Part shown: positions 51,502-60,057 of the stretch, piece after piece
How positions within the stretch are numbered: the stretch's first letter is position 1
Layout: each line of letters starts with the position of its first letter
DNA from: a bacterium
GTDB taxonomy: Bacteria; Vulcanimicrobiota; JABDET01
Length of the DNA stretch: 64,000 nt
Direction: 5' to 3'
Assembly (NCBI GenBank): GCA_021817145.1
Contig: JAKAVV010000010.1
Coordinates: forward strand, 23,951-87,950
Notes under the pieces: model-generated
Told to the model about the DNA's origin: nothing
The model's database searches: none
What the model saw: the letters and a program-made list of their open reading frames with translations, nothing else
Made by a program: the position numbers and the translations under genes

Positions 51502-52447
51502 CAGGGGGCAGGTTTAAAACAGTTTGTCCATTTGCCAATGTTTTGGTTGGAAGGGCTTGTAAGAAATTTTGGAATCCCTGCTTTCCGCTTTTTCCCGTCA
51601 AACTTTGATATTTTTCACCAAGAGTATTCCCTTTTGCGCTAGTGATTTGATCCCAACTGTATCCGAGTTTGTCGTGCATATAATTAAGGAAAAGGGTCCC
51701 CGATCCATTTGAGTTAGGGTTATGATCGCTTGCTTGAGTTTTACTCTGCATTCCTCCCCAATGATCAAGCTGCAGTCCATTAGTCACAGGTTCATTCTTC
51801 GAAAAATCGGGATTCCCATTAATGTAATCTTTGTGACCATTTTTCCACCATTCTTGCATAGGTTTTGTGCTTAGATTAGGATCCTGCGCTGTATTGGGCT
51901 GCAGTGAAAAAGAAAGCGCGCGGCTTAGAGCTTCTCCACTGGTCTGTCCAGCATTCCAGTTTTTTGTTCGGTCCTCGTAAGATTCTACTACTTCAGCATC
52001 TGTGAGCCCAACAGCTTCATTGGGTCCTCCATGAGATGGTTTTCCTGAGGAAAGAGGAGCTGTATTGATATTGAGTGTGATATTATCTTCATAGTGCTTT
52101 GTTTCTCCTGTTTTGGGAGATGGATGACTGCCTCCGTATGATTTTGAAGTTCCTGGCTCAACATAAATGTTGAAATCCGTTATTTTGTTCTGCCCGGAAT
52201 CTTTTGCAATCTGTTCATTTTGCGAGTCAAATGTGTCGAGAATATTTTGAGCAGATTTTGACTCTAAATTTTTTTGTTTCTGGGGTAAATTAACTGGAAC
52301 AGTCCCTCCCATTGGATTAGGGAGGAGATTCCCTGTATTGACTGTTACTTCTGGAGTGTTTCCAAACTTTTTTGCTGTAGGATCCTTCCCTGTATTAGCT
52401 TCTTGCGTTATGTTAAGTAATCCTCCTAGTCCACCTGCTCCACCCAT
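51473..52447 (-). CDS. Unknown Gly/Asn-rich protein, paralogue of the protein at 16616-17776
   Basis: A 324-residue protein. ATG 52447 has GGAGG nine bases upstream; longer readings start inside a hydrophobic leader with no ribosome site. The N-terminal half is Gly/Asn/Thr/Pro-rich. The C-terminal domain shares ordered motifs with the 16616 protein: WNAGQTSGEALSRALSF, WWKNGHKDYINGN, GSGTLFLNYMHDKLGYSWDQI and NTLGEKYQSLTG. It lacks the Cys residues present in the other copy (ACGN, GCGV become NAGQ, GSGT). No signal peptide seen. Cotranscribed with the WG-repeat protein by overlap. Confidence 0.75.
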   Translation of the reverse strand: MGGAGGLGGLLNITQEANTGKDPTAKKFGNTPEVTVNTGNLLPNPMGGTVPVNLPQKQKNLESKSAQNILDTFDSQNEQIAKDSGQNKITDFNIYVEPGTSKSYGGSHPSPKTGETKHYEDNITLNINTAPLSSGKPSHGGPNEAVGLTDAEVVESYEDRTKNWNAGQTSGEALSRALSFSLQPNTAQDPNLSTKPMQEWWKNGHKDYINGNPDFSKNEPVTNGLQLDHWGGMQSKTQASDHNPNSNGSGTLFLNYMHDKLGYSWDQITSAKGNTLGEKYQSLTGKSGKQGFQNFLQALPTKTLANGQTVLNLPPDGNPFQNQN

Positions 52448-52648
52448 TATGAAGAGCCTCCGTAAAAGAAATAATGTAATCCTTATTGTAACATAAGTTG
52501 GGACACTGATGGTGAACAAACAATTACCAATTTGTTAAAAGATTGTGAAAAGTAAAAAAACTGCTGGTGCGCGCATAATAGGCAAAGGCAGGAAGGGGAT
52601 CCAATTGTATTGAAATTTATCAGCAGGATTTATGGTTGATTGATTTCT

Positions 52649-52724
52649 GGGGCTGTAGCTCAGTTGGGAGAGCATCTGCTTTGCAAGCAGGGGGTCGGCG
52701 GTTCGAGCCCGCTCAGCTCCACCA
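52649..52724 (+). tRNA. tRNA-Ala (anticodon TGC)
   Basis: A 76-base cloverleaf with encoded CCA. Acceptor GGGGCTG pairs with CAGCTCC, including the G3-U70 pair that is the alanine identity element. D-loop AGCTCAGTTGGGAGAGC, anticodon arm TCTGC-TTTGCAA-GCAGG with anticodon TGC, and T-arm CGGCGG-TTCGAGC-CCGCT with TTCGAGC are all present. The window's sugar porter gene converges on it 13 bases downstream. Confidence 0.97.
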
Positions 52725-52736
52725 GGAGATTACACA

Positions 52737-54197
52737 TTAAGCAGTCGTTTTTACCGCTTGTTCTGTTTGCTCTGCAGGCAGAGCCCCTAAATCTCTTAAG
52801 GGTTTGCCGCTTTTCAGGTTAAATTCGATCTCTTCTAAAGTAATGCCTTTTGTTTCCGGAACGAACATTGCCACAAAAATAATCGCCAAGACGCAGAATC
52901 CAGCGAACAGATAGAAAATCGAAGAATTGCCGAATTTTTTCATAAATGTGAGGGCATTCGCCATAACAAGCCCTGCGAATGTCCAGTTGACCATTGTTGT
53001 TATCGTCATCCCGACCTCGCGCCCTTCAAGCGGGAAAATTTCCGAACATACAAGCCATACAACAGGACCCCACGAAATGGCAAAGCCGAAGATATAAACA
53101 ATCGCTGCAGTAAGCAGAATGGTTTTCGGCGCGCCGCCTATCCTTGAGGGATCGCTGATACCTGCTATTGATCTAAAAGCTAATCCCGCTGCAAGCATTG
53201 TGACAAGCATGGCTGCAGCGCCCACGTACAGCAGCTTTTTGCGGCCCCATTTTTCAACCAGTGGTATGGCGGGAAAAGTGAAAAGCATATTGACAGTTGG
53301 CACTGTCATCATTCCAATGATGCCGGTTATCCCGGCGTATTTGAATATTGTGGGGGCGTAATAAATCATCATATTGATACCTACCAGCTGCTGGAACATT
53401 TGCAAAAGAATCCCCACCACAAGCGCTTTAAAAAAATATCCCTTAAATATTATTTCGAGGCCGGCGCCTTTAGGCCCGTGAAGGGTTTCCTCTATTTCTT
53501 TTATCTCCAGATCAATTTCTTCCTGAGAGTTGAGGGTTTTATTTAATACTTTTAAAGTATCTTCTCTGCGCCCTTTCAGCATAAGCCAGCGCGGGCTTTC
53601 AGGGAGCATAAGAGAGCCGATAAACATTAATGCGGCAAAAAGCGAAATGGTTAAAAACATCAATGGAAGGGAGTGAAGAGGATTAACAAAAATTTTAACG
53701 ATAAGCACGTTCGTGACAGAGATCAGGAAAATACCTATGGTTATCATTAATTGAAAGAGCGTCCCCATTGATCCGCGTATTTTCGCGGGGGCTGTTTCTG
53801 ACAAATAAAGAGGCACAATGAAGGATGCTGTGCCTACGGCAAATCCTAAAGCAAATCGGCATGCGGATAAGATTGCAATTGGCGGCAGCAGCGCCGAATA
53901 AGCCGATGCAGCTGTAAAAATGAATCCGGCTAAAACCAGACTCTTTTTGCGCCCCAGGAATCTCGCGAAAAGCCCGGATAAAAGGGCGCCTATGATCCCG
54001 CCTGTTGCAAGTATCGCGGAATACATTTCGCCGCCGCTAATACCGAATTTATACACTTTTTCTATTGTTGCAAGGGCATCGGCGATAAAGCCCTGATCAA
54101 GGCCGAACAGCAGTCCGCCTAATGCAGCGACAGCGCAAATAAAGTACACGATTGTATTGTATTTTATTTGCGCCGGGCTGTTGAGTTCATTTTTCAT
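52737..54197 (-). CDS. Sugar porter family MFS transporter (XylE/GalP-like)
   Basis: A 486-residue transporter with 12 membrane helices. Signatures are GGLLFGLDQGFIADAL in helix 1, ARFLGRKKS and WGRKKLL (RxGRR-type loops 2-3 and 8-9), PLYLSETAPAKIRG, PESPRWLMLKGR and PETKGITLEEIE, which define sugar/H+ symporters. Substrate cannot be read. Base use differs from neighbours (more GC and CGC/GGC codons), and it lies beside a tRNA gene, so recent acquisition is likely. No regulator or sugar enzyme nearby. Confidence 0.93.
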   Translation of the reverse strand: MKNELNSPAQIKYNTIVYFICAVAALGGLLFGLDQGFIADALATIEKVYKFGISGGEMYSAILATGGIIGALLSGLFARFLGRKKSLVLAGFIFTAASAYSALLPPIAILSACRFALGFAVGTASFIVPLYLSETAPAKIRGSMGTLFQLMITIGIFLISVTNVLIVKIFVNPLHSLPLMFLTISLFAALMFIGSLMLPESPRWLMLKGRREDTLKVLNKTLNSQEEIDLEIKEIEETLHGPKGAGLEIIFKGYFFKALVVGILLQMFQQLVGINMMIYYAPTIFKYAGITGIIGMMTVPTVNMLFTFPAIPLVEKWGRKKLLYVGAAAMLVTMLAAGLAFRSIAGISDPSRIGGAPKTILLTAAIVYIFGFAISWGPVVWLVCSEIFPLEGREVGMTITTMVNWTFAGLVMANALTFMKKFGNSSIFYLFAGFCVLAIIFVAMFVPETKGITLEEIEFNLKSGKPLRDLGALPAEQTEQAVKTTA

Positions 54198-54303
54198 AAA
54201 ATCTCCTTTTCATTCATCATGCGATGGTGAACAATATTACCCCTGGGCTTTCAATCCTCCTTCGCATTTTACTGCAGATGCGGCAAAAGTCCTGTAAAAA
54301 GTA

Positions 54304-55191
54304 TCATGATAAAGAGCCGATATCCGAGGTGGGTGAAAGCGAATGGGATGGGAGAGAACCGGTCTGATACGCTGAATTCTCCCAGGGATGGGGCTTTGCG
54401 TTTTTATCCATCCAGGGATGTTTTGGAGGATTCTGCTCCATCCACTGAGGAGGTAGTTTGTAATTGCCTGGAATAAAACTTGGGACCAGATGTAAATTCA
54501 CTCCTAGAGAGTTTTTGTAAGCGGTTGACATCACTGGAGTAAGGGCTGGATCCATGACAAGAGGCCACATCCATCTCTGTTCATTGATTTTAAGCAAGGT
54601 TTCTTCTGCCAGAGATTTTGGGATATAAGGGGCATTGGGATCAGGGTATTTCTCAGGAAACAGACGGTGCAAAGTTTGGGTATCTTTTTTGTCCACAAAG
54701 CACCCCTGTTTTAAAGCATATTCATCATGCCTTAGAAAGGTTGATGGAGCATCAAAAGACATCCAGAATCCGCTTAACTGGGATACCAGAACAGAGAGGC
54801 TCCCAAGCCCTAATCCTGAAAAATTCAAGGCGATAAAAGCGGCAAGGGAATCCAATAGATTTGTTTTTTCGTGAATTTGCAAAAGGTTTACGATTTTTTG
54901 CCCGATTTCTTTTGAGCCTGCTGCAGGATACTCTTGAGCCACTGTAAATAAAGGGGAACACCCAAAAAATTTTTTGGGAGCAAACATTCCCAACTGATTC
55001 AGGCAGTTATTTTTAATCCTTTCTGACCTGGAAAAAAAATCCAGGATCGTTGTCTGCAGCTCTTGCATAAAGGGAGAAAATAAATTGGCATCCCCTTTCT
55101 GAGCATTCTCTTTTTGGGATCTCTGCTCAGTAAAGTAATTTAGGCGAGTTTTCAAATCAGGGCTGTGTGTATAATTTGATAAGGGCGTCAT
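54304..55191 (-). CDS. Unknown protein, third gene of the 54304-56671 trio
   Basis: A 295-residue protein I do not recognise. N-terminus is polar; about 105-150 contains a hydrophobic stretch (LLDSLAAFIALNFSGLGLGSLSVLVSQLSGFW in pieces) that could enter a membrane; the C-terminal third is Pro/Trp-rich (QWMEQNPPKHPWMDKNAKPHPW). No signal peptide. AAGGAC precedes ATG 55191. Overlaps the preceding gene by 35 bases, so tightly coupled. A structural, scaffold or exported role is possible. Confidence 0.7.
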   Translation of the reverse strand: MTPLSNYTHSPDLKTRLNYFTEQRSQKENAQKGDANLFSPFMQELQTTILDFFSRSERIKNNCLNQLGMFAPKKFFGCSPLFTVAQEYPAAGSKEIGQKIVNLLQIHEKTNLLDSLAAFIALNFSGLGLGSLSVLVSQLSGFWMSFDAPSTFLRHDEYALKQGCFVDKKDTQTLHRLFPEKYPDPNAPYIPKSLAEETLLKINEQRWMWPLVMDPALTPVMSTAYKNSLGVNLHLVPSFIPGNYKLPPQWMEQNPPKHPWMDKNAKPHPWENSAYQTGSLPSHSLSPTSDIGSLS

Positions 55192-55717
55192 GGATTTGTC
55201 CTTGCTGCTGTCTGACTTGGGTCCACATTTTCTCCCACTGTGTTCTCATGGTTAACATGGAGCCAACCATCATTTGGGCGACTGTCTGGCTGAACTGCAA
55301 GATCGTTGTAAACTGTTCATACTTCCATTTTTCAGCCATCAAAAACGTATCCAGTCCTGTTTGATACAGTTTAACATACATCTGCTGTCCAACCTGCATT
55401 GCCAGTCCATTTTTAATCAGCCCTGAATAATTGTCCAGCATGAGTTGAGTTTGCGGAGTTAAAAAAGAGTCAGGTCCTTGAATTCCATTTGAGGATTTTG
55501 CATTTGCGATTCCAGCTCTTTCAGCCACTTCATCAAAACTAGTGGGACCAAGCTGCGGATCTTTTTCAGTGACCGTTTTTCCTGAATTTTCCGCATCAGG
55601 ATTGTTAGTCTCTGCGCCAATTTTAGGATGAACCTCTTTTGGGGGCGCAGGAGCTTTGTTTTGATTGGTTCTTGGATTGAAAATTTTTCTGTTTGCTTGA
55701 ACTTTTTCTATTTTCAT
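55157..55717 (-). CDS. Unknown Met/Gln-rich helical protein, second gene of the trio
   Basis: A 186-residue protein. Residues 1-80 are disordered and rich in Asn, Pro and Lys. Residues about 88-186 form a long Met/Gln/Tyr-rich helical region (QLMLDNYSGLIKNGLAMQVG, QQMYVKLYQTGLDTFLMAEKW, QFSQTVAQMMVGSMLTMRTQW). The arrangement parallels the first gene of the trio. The absence of a Sec signal and a flexible polar N-terminus would be compatible with type III export, but that is speculation. Confidence 0.7.
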   Translation of the reverse strand: MKIEKVQANRKIFNPRTNQNKAPAPPKEVHPKIGAETNNPDAENSGKTVTEKDPQLGPTSFDEVAERAGIANAKSSNGIQGPDSFLTPQTQLMLDNYSGLIKNGLAMQVGQQMYVKLYQTGLDTFLMAEKWKYEQFTTILQFSQTVAQMMVGSMLTMRTQWEKMWTQVRQQQGQIHDALIKLYTQP

Positions 55718-55750
55718 GATGGGGTCCTCTCTTGCATTTTATCATATTGT

Positions 55751-56671
55751 TTATAACCGTGGTGTTGTGGTTAAAGCTGTCATCCATGCCTCTGCGACAG
55801 CCATTGTATTTTGAAACATGGTGGCAAAAGTTTTGTTGTTCATGGCATAAACTTTTTGTCTTGCGGCAATAATGGTGTCCACATTTTTATTTTGGGATTG
55901 GAAAACATCCAGGTTCATTTGCATGATCCCATTTAAAATTTGCAGATGGGTGTTTAATGCTGCCTGCTGCATTTGGACTTCCTGCTGCATTAAACTGAAG
56001 CGGTACGAGTGATTCATCATCTCCTGCTGCGCCTGCATCAGTTCAGGAGGATACTGAATCCCCGCTCTTTTCATTAAATTGGGGAGAAAGTCATTGAAGT
56101 ATTCTGAAGGGGAACCCATAACTGCTGGATCCATTTTAGGGGAATACTGTTTTTTCTGATAGCCGCCATAACTATTGTAAGGAGGCTTTTTATCATTATT
56201 GTTCCAATTGGACTTGTTATTCCAGTGGTTCCCGTTCCCTTTATTATTCCAGCGATTCCCGTCCCCCTTGTTATTCCAGTTGGATTTCCAGCCTGTTCCC
56301 TCTTTACTGTAAGTATTCTGCTTTGTGTTTTTCCAGTCGGGATATTTGCTTTTATTCCCCTCTGCAGCTCCAGAACGTTCTGCTTCATGATCATTCTGTT
56401 CAGAATTTGCGTTTTTTTTAACTTTTTGCTCGGTATCTAAAGCATCCTGAATGCGCTCTGCCATCTCTGTATTTTTTCGAAGAGAAGATTTTTTTTTCGA
56501 TTTTTTAGAGCCTTGAACTTCAGAACCAATCTTTTCTTCTGTATTTCTGCTTGTTTTTTCGAACCGATCTTCTGCAGCCTGACTTTGATCCGATTTCTCC
56601 TGTTTGGATCTGGCATTGATTTCAGCCGAAACAGTTGAATTGAATAAATGTGAAGGATTGATTTTTATCAT
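55751..56671 (-). CDS. Unknown Asn/Trp-repeat protein, first gene of the trio
   Basis: A 306-residue protein. Residues 1-110 are Lys/Glu/Ser-rich and disordered; about 110-165 hold an Asn/Gly/Trp low-complexity repeat (WNNKGDGNRWNNKGNGNHWN and KSNWNN); about 185-306 are helical and Met/Gln-rich (QAQQEMMNHSYRFSLMQQEV, QMQQAALNTHLQILNGIMQM). The promoter places the start codon about four bases from the transcription start, so the message looks leaderless. No signal peptide. Together with the next two genes it forms an operon of unrecognised proteins. Confidence 0.7.
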   Translation of the reverse strand: MIKINPSHLFNSTVSAEINARSKQEKSDQSQAAEDRFEKTSRNTEEKIGSEVQGSKKSKKKSSLRKNTEMAERIQDALDTEQKVKKNANSEQNDHEAERSGAAEGNKSKYPDWKNTKQNTYSKEGTGWKSNWNNKGDGNRWNNKGNGNHWNNKSNWNNNDKKPPYNSYGGYQKKQYSPKMDPAVMGSPSEYFNDFLPNLMKRAGIQYPPELMQAQQEMMNHSYRFSLMQQEVQMQQAALNTHLQILNGIMQMNLDVFQSQNKNVDTIIAARQKVYAMNNKTFATMFQNTMAVAEAWMTALTTTPRL

Positions 56672-56681
56672 GATTTTATTT

Positions 56682-56710
56682 ATAACATACCCCTGTCAAA
56701 AAGGTGTCAA
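56682..56710 (-). promoter_or_regulatory. Promoter of the unknown trio, giving a near-leaderless mRNA
   Basis: Minus strand: TTGACA (56710-56705), 17-bp spacer, TGTTAT (56687-56682). A second TTGACA (56699-56694) overlaps. The ATG at 56671 follows after only ten bases and no ribosome-binding sequence is present. Confidence 0.6.
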
Positions 56711-56817
56711 AAAAAAGAAGATTTTAGGGCTTTGGGTAGAGGATTTAGAAAAAAAATACGATTTTTTTTACGGTTTTCAGCGGGGTTTGCGATTATTTTG
56801 CCAGCCCCAAGAGCGTT

Positions 56818-58185
56818 TTAATTTTTTGTTGAATTTTGCCTCTTTTTTATAAATGTTTCCACAAATCCCTCGGATTGGAAATGGATCAGATGATTTAAAA
56901 GTTTCCCTTGAACTGAATAATCCCCAAGAGCTTGAATAAATGCCGCTTTTTTATAGGGGAATCGTTTTTTTTGATGCAGAGCAATTCTTATTCTCAGATT
57001 TGCGTTTTTTTGCTGGACAGCAAGCAGCAGACTCTGCGGTGATCCATTTTTTGAGAGAACAGAGATTTTTTTAATGGGTAAAATGGCAAGAACATTCTTT
57101 CCTTTCCCAAGCAGCAGCTCCCCCTTCATTGGGGGAATTTCCCCATAACTTAAAGCATATCCATCTTTTTTATTTTGAGCGGTTTCCCCCCAGTTCCAGG
57201 TTACATTTCCCATTTTTCCCCAGTTGTGATCATGATATCCAATCCCTTTGTTTAAAATGAATTTTTTTCCATTGATGAGAATTCTCCCTGAAACAAACCC
57301 ATGAAGAATGGGTTGCACATATCCAAATTTTACTCCTTGATAAAGGGTACTGGAATAAGGGAATCCAGGAAGATAAGGGGTATAAGAAAGAGATACCTTA
57401 ACCCTTTCTTTTTGGAGATTCAGGTGGATCCAGTATTTTCCATTTTTATAAAGATCAAAACTTCTCCCAATTCTGCAGCCTGAATCTGAAGAAAGAATTT
57501 TTACATGGCTGCTTCTTTCAGAAAAAATTTCTGGAGCCTGGTCCTTTTTGATAAAAAGGAACCGCGCTGCTCCTTCCAGTTTCCCCCCCTTTTTTTCGTA
57601 CAAAATTAAACTCACATAACCGGCTATTTTCCCTGGGACAAGAAAGTTGAAATAATGCCATTCCATCCATCTTGATTTCGAAGGGGGCTTATGAAAAGGA
57701 TCCGGACAGCAGAAGTATGATGTTTGTCGAGCGCTCAGTTTTTTCCAATGCCTGCTTCTGCCCATCAATGCCTGTTGATTCGGCTCCATACCAGCTGCCA
57801 GAACACGCAAGATTTTCCTCTGTTTCTGGATCTTTCCCGAATTTACAGCTCGAAGATACAGAGTTTGATTTTCAAGTCTTGGGACAGCAGCCAGGAGTTT
57901 TCCCGAAAGCCATGGGTCATGGGTTATGATATGAGAAAAGAAATCAGCATCCTTTAGTTGAAGTGAAATTGGATTTTCACCTGTTAAATCAACCCCTTGA
58001 AACCCTTTTGGAACAAGAACACCATCCCCCAGTTCAGAAGAAAGTCCTTGCAGAGAGAGTGTAACAGCCCCTTTTCCAATAGAAAGAAGAGCAAAAGAGG
58101 AAGCCACTCCAACTGCAAATCCCAGAAGAAATAAGAGAGTTCGAGCTTTTCTGCGAAAGACTCTTCCAAAGAAAAGAGATCTCAT
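56818..58185 (-). CDS. Fusion of an N-terminal half-permease (MacB/FtsX type) with an AttH/CrtC lipocalin-like domain
   Basis: A 455-residue protein with two parts. Residues 1 to about 135 look like the start of a MacB/FtsX-type ABC permease: basic VFRRKARTLLFLLGFAVGVA membrane helix 1 and the first half of its periplasmic domain (LSSELGDGVLVPKG, LRAVNSGKIQKQRKILRVL). From about 165 it changes to an AttH/CrtC lipocalin-like domain: RWMEWHYFNFLVPGKIAGYV, GKFILNKGIGYHDHNWGKMG and VTWNWGETAQNKKDGYALSY. The FtsX-type C-terminal helices are missing but are encoded separately at 60054-60914. Start overlaps the ATPase gene by four bases. Probably anchored in the inner membrane with the lipocalin domain in the periplasm. 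Confidence 0.72.
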   Translation of the reverse strand: MRSLFFGRVFRRKARTLLFLLGFAVGVASSFALLSIGKGAVTLSLQGLSSELGDGVLVPKGFQGVDLTGENPISLQLKDADFFSHIITHDPWLSGKLLAAVPRLENQTLYLRAVNSGKIQKQRKILRVLAAGMEPNQQALMGRSRHWKKLSARQTSYFCCPDPFHKPPSKSRWMEWHYFNFLVPGKIAGYVSLILYEKKGGKLEGAARFLFIKKDQAPEIFSERSSHVKILSSDSGCRIGRSFDLYKNGKYWIHLNLQKERVKVSLSYTPYLPGFPYSSTLYQGVKFGYVQPILHGFVSGRILINGKKFILNKGIGYHDHNWGKMGNVTWNWGETAQNKKDGYALSYGEIPPMKGELLLGKGKNVLAILPIKKISVLSKNGSPQSLLLAVQQKNANLRIRIALHQKKRFPYKKAAFIQALGDYSVQGKLLNHLIHFQSEGFVETFIKKRQNSTKN

Positions 58186-58847
58186 TTTTTTTCTATTTTC
58201 CCATCTCTTAAAAGGATCACCTGATTCGCCTGCTGCGCCAGTTCCAGATTATGAGTTGCCAGAACTACGATTTTCCCTTCTTTTGCCAGGTTTTTTAAGA
58301 TTGTTCCAATTCGTTTTGTGTTCGCTTCATCTAATTCTCCTGTCGGCTCATCCGCTAGAATGATAGGAGGATTGTTTGCAAGAGCTCGGGCAATCGCAAT
58401 TCTCTGTTTTTCTCCCCCTGAGATCTGCCAGGGGCGGTGATTAGCCCGATTTTCAAGTTCAAATAAGTTTAACAGTTCTCTTGTTCTCTTTTTCCTTTCC
58501 TGTCTTTTCACGCCTGCTTCCAGCAGTGGAAGTTCAATATTTTCTTCAGCGGTTAAATAAGGAAGCAGGAAAAACCGCTGGAATACCAGTCCAATTTGAC
58601 GGAGCCTGACTCGGGTTCTTTCCGCTTCACTTAAACCAGAAAGAGTCTTTCCATTTAAATGAACTTCTCCTTTTGTGGGAAGATCAATCCCAGCTAGAAG
58701 ATGAAGAAGAGATGATTTTCCTGATCCGCTTGGTCCCACAAAAGCGCTCATAGTCTCAGTTTCAAAAGAAAAAGTTATCCCTTTAAGCGCATGAATTTCC
58801 TCTTTTCCCATAAAATAAGTTTTGTGGAGATCTAGAGCTTGCAGCAT
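58182..58847 (-). CDS. ABC transporter ATPase (LolD/MacB type)
   Basis: A 221-residue ATPase. Walker A GPSGSGKSSLLHLLAG, Q-loop GLVFQRFFLLPYLTAEENIELPL, signature ISGGEKQRIAIARALAN, Walker B ILADEPTGELD and H-loop LATHNLE are all present, in the LolD/MacB subgroup that drives periplasmic mechanotransmission rather than membrane transport. Start at 58847 (MLQAL) fits the family; a longer ATG at 58871 overlaps the upstream gene. Followed by the fusion protein gene with ATGA overlap. Confidence 0.93.
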   Translation of the reverse strand: MLQALDLHKTYFMGKEEIHALKGITFSFETETMSAFVGPSGSGKSSLLHLLAGIDLPTKGEVHLNGKTLSGLSEAERTRVRLRQIGLVFQRFFLLPYLTAEENIELPLLEAGVKRQERKKRTRELLNLFELENRANHRPWQISGGEKQRIAIARALANNPPIILADEPTGELDEANTKRIGTILKNLAKEGKIVVLATHNLELAQQANQVILLRDGKIEKK

Positions 58848-58854
58848 CCGGGTT

Positions 58855-60057
58855 CTATTCCAGCTCCTCATGCAGAATTTGAAGAAGATTGGAGCGCGAA
58901 GCTTGAAATGCAGGGATAAAACCTGCTGCGCTTCCGACCAGAAAAAGGGTGATCAGAGTGAAGATAAGACTGGATGGAGTTAAGATGAAAAAATGGAGCT
59001 GTTCAGGAACAAAAGGAAATCCTTGAAAAATATGATTTAGATACTGAGCAAGAAAATAACCGAAAGGGATTCCTATCATAGTCCCTGATAAAGTGAGCAG
59101 CAAGCCTTGGAGAAAAACAATCAAAAAACAGCTTGTGGATTGAAATCCTATGGATTTAAGTCCTGCCAGTTCTCCTTTTGATTCTTGAACTGTCAGAGCG
59201 AGGAAGATGAATAAAAAGAGGAAAACCATACAGGAAGCCACTACCCGCATGACAAGACTCACAGCATCCAGAGGAAAAACAGGTTTTGCAATGGCATCCA
59301 CGAATTCGGGTATATTATAAATTCGTAGATTGGGGAACCTCTTTTTTATCAAAAAGCTGACCTCTTTTATGTTTTCAGCTGGATCCACTTTTACAAGAAT
59401 CACATTGGCTGGATCCCTGGATAAATTTCCCTGGAGTGTTTCAAGAGTTTTCAAAGAAAGAGCAGCCATTTTTTCTCCAGTTCCTTCTAAATTAAAAAAA
59501 GCAACTGCCGAAATTCTAAAGGTTTTCGGTTTTTTAATTAGTGAAAATCCTCTTGAAAAAGGATAAATTTTGACGAGGTCTCCTGGTGAAAGTTTTTCTT
59601 TCCTGGCAAACCCTCTGCTAATAATGATTTCGTTTGATTTTTCCGATACAGCTTTCTCAGAAAGATTCTCCCCGCTTAAGATTTTATAAAAAGGGGGGTT
59701 TTTGAATTTCCCGGAAAATCCAAAGGCTTCTATAAATTGAACTTTCCCCTTTTGGTAAGAAACAGGGAGAATTCCTAGAGAAAGAGGAAAAGCATTTTCT
59801 ACAGAAGGGAATTTTCTGATGGTTTGGACGATTTTGTTCGCTTGTTGAATGAGTGATCCTGAAAGAGGATTCGCCCCTTTTGGGATAAGCCGCAGCTGAT
59901 ACCCCGAATTTTCCAGAACAGAGGTTAAACTTTTTTGAAATCCATTTGCCAGCATAAACATATCAAAAACAAGAGCGCAGGATGAACTGATGGCAAGAAT
60001 GGTTAAAATCAAGCGGCTTTTGTGTCTGACAAGTGAGCGAAAGGCTAATTGAATCAT
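58855..60057 (-). CDS. Complete MacB/LolE-type ABC permease
   Basis: A 400-residue permease with helix 1 (HKSRLILTILAISSSCALVF), a large periplasmic domain (about 45-265) with SRGFARKEKLSPGDLVKIYP, and three C-terminal helices (about 270-385) forming the FtsX domain, with KGELAGLKSIGFQSTSCFLIVFLQGLLL and ending SRSNLLQILHEELE. It is a full-length partner for the split permease. Overlaps the gene upstream by four bases. Confidence 0.9.
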   Translation of the reverse strand: MIQLAFRSLVRHKSRLILTILAISSSCALVFDMFMLANGFQKSLTSVLENSGYQLRLIPKGANPLSGSLIQQANKIVQTIRKFPSVENAFPLSLGILPVSYQKGKVQFIEAFGFSGKFKNPPFYKILSGENLSEKAVSEKSNEIIISRGFARKEKLSPGDLVKIYPFSRGFSLIKKPKTFRISAVAFFNLEGTGEKMAALSLKTLETLQGNLSRDPANVILVKVDPAENIKEVSFLIKKRFPNLRIYNIPEFVDAIAKPVFPLDAVSLVMRVVASCMVFLFLFIFLALTVQESKGELAGLKSIGFQSTSCFLIVFLQGLLLTLSGTMIGIPFGYFLAQYLNHIFQGFPFVPEQLHFFILTPSSLIFTLITLFLVGSAAGFIPAFQASRSNLLQILHEELE

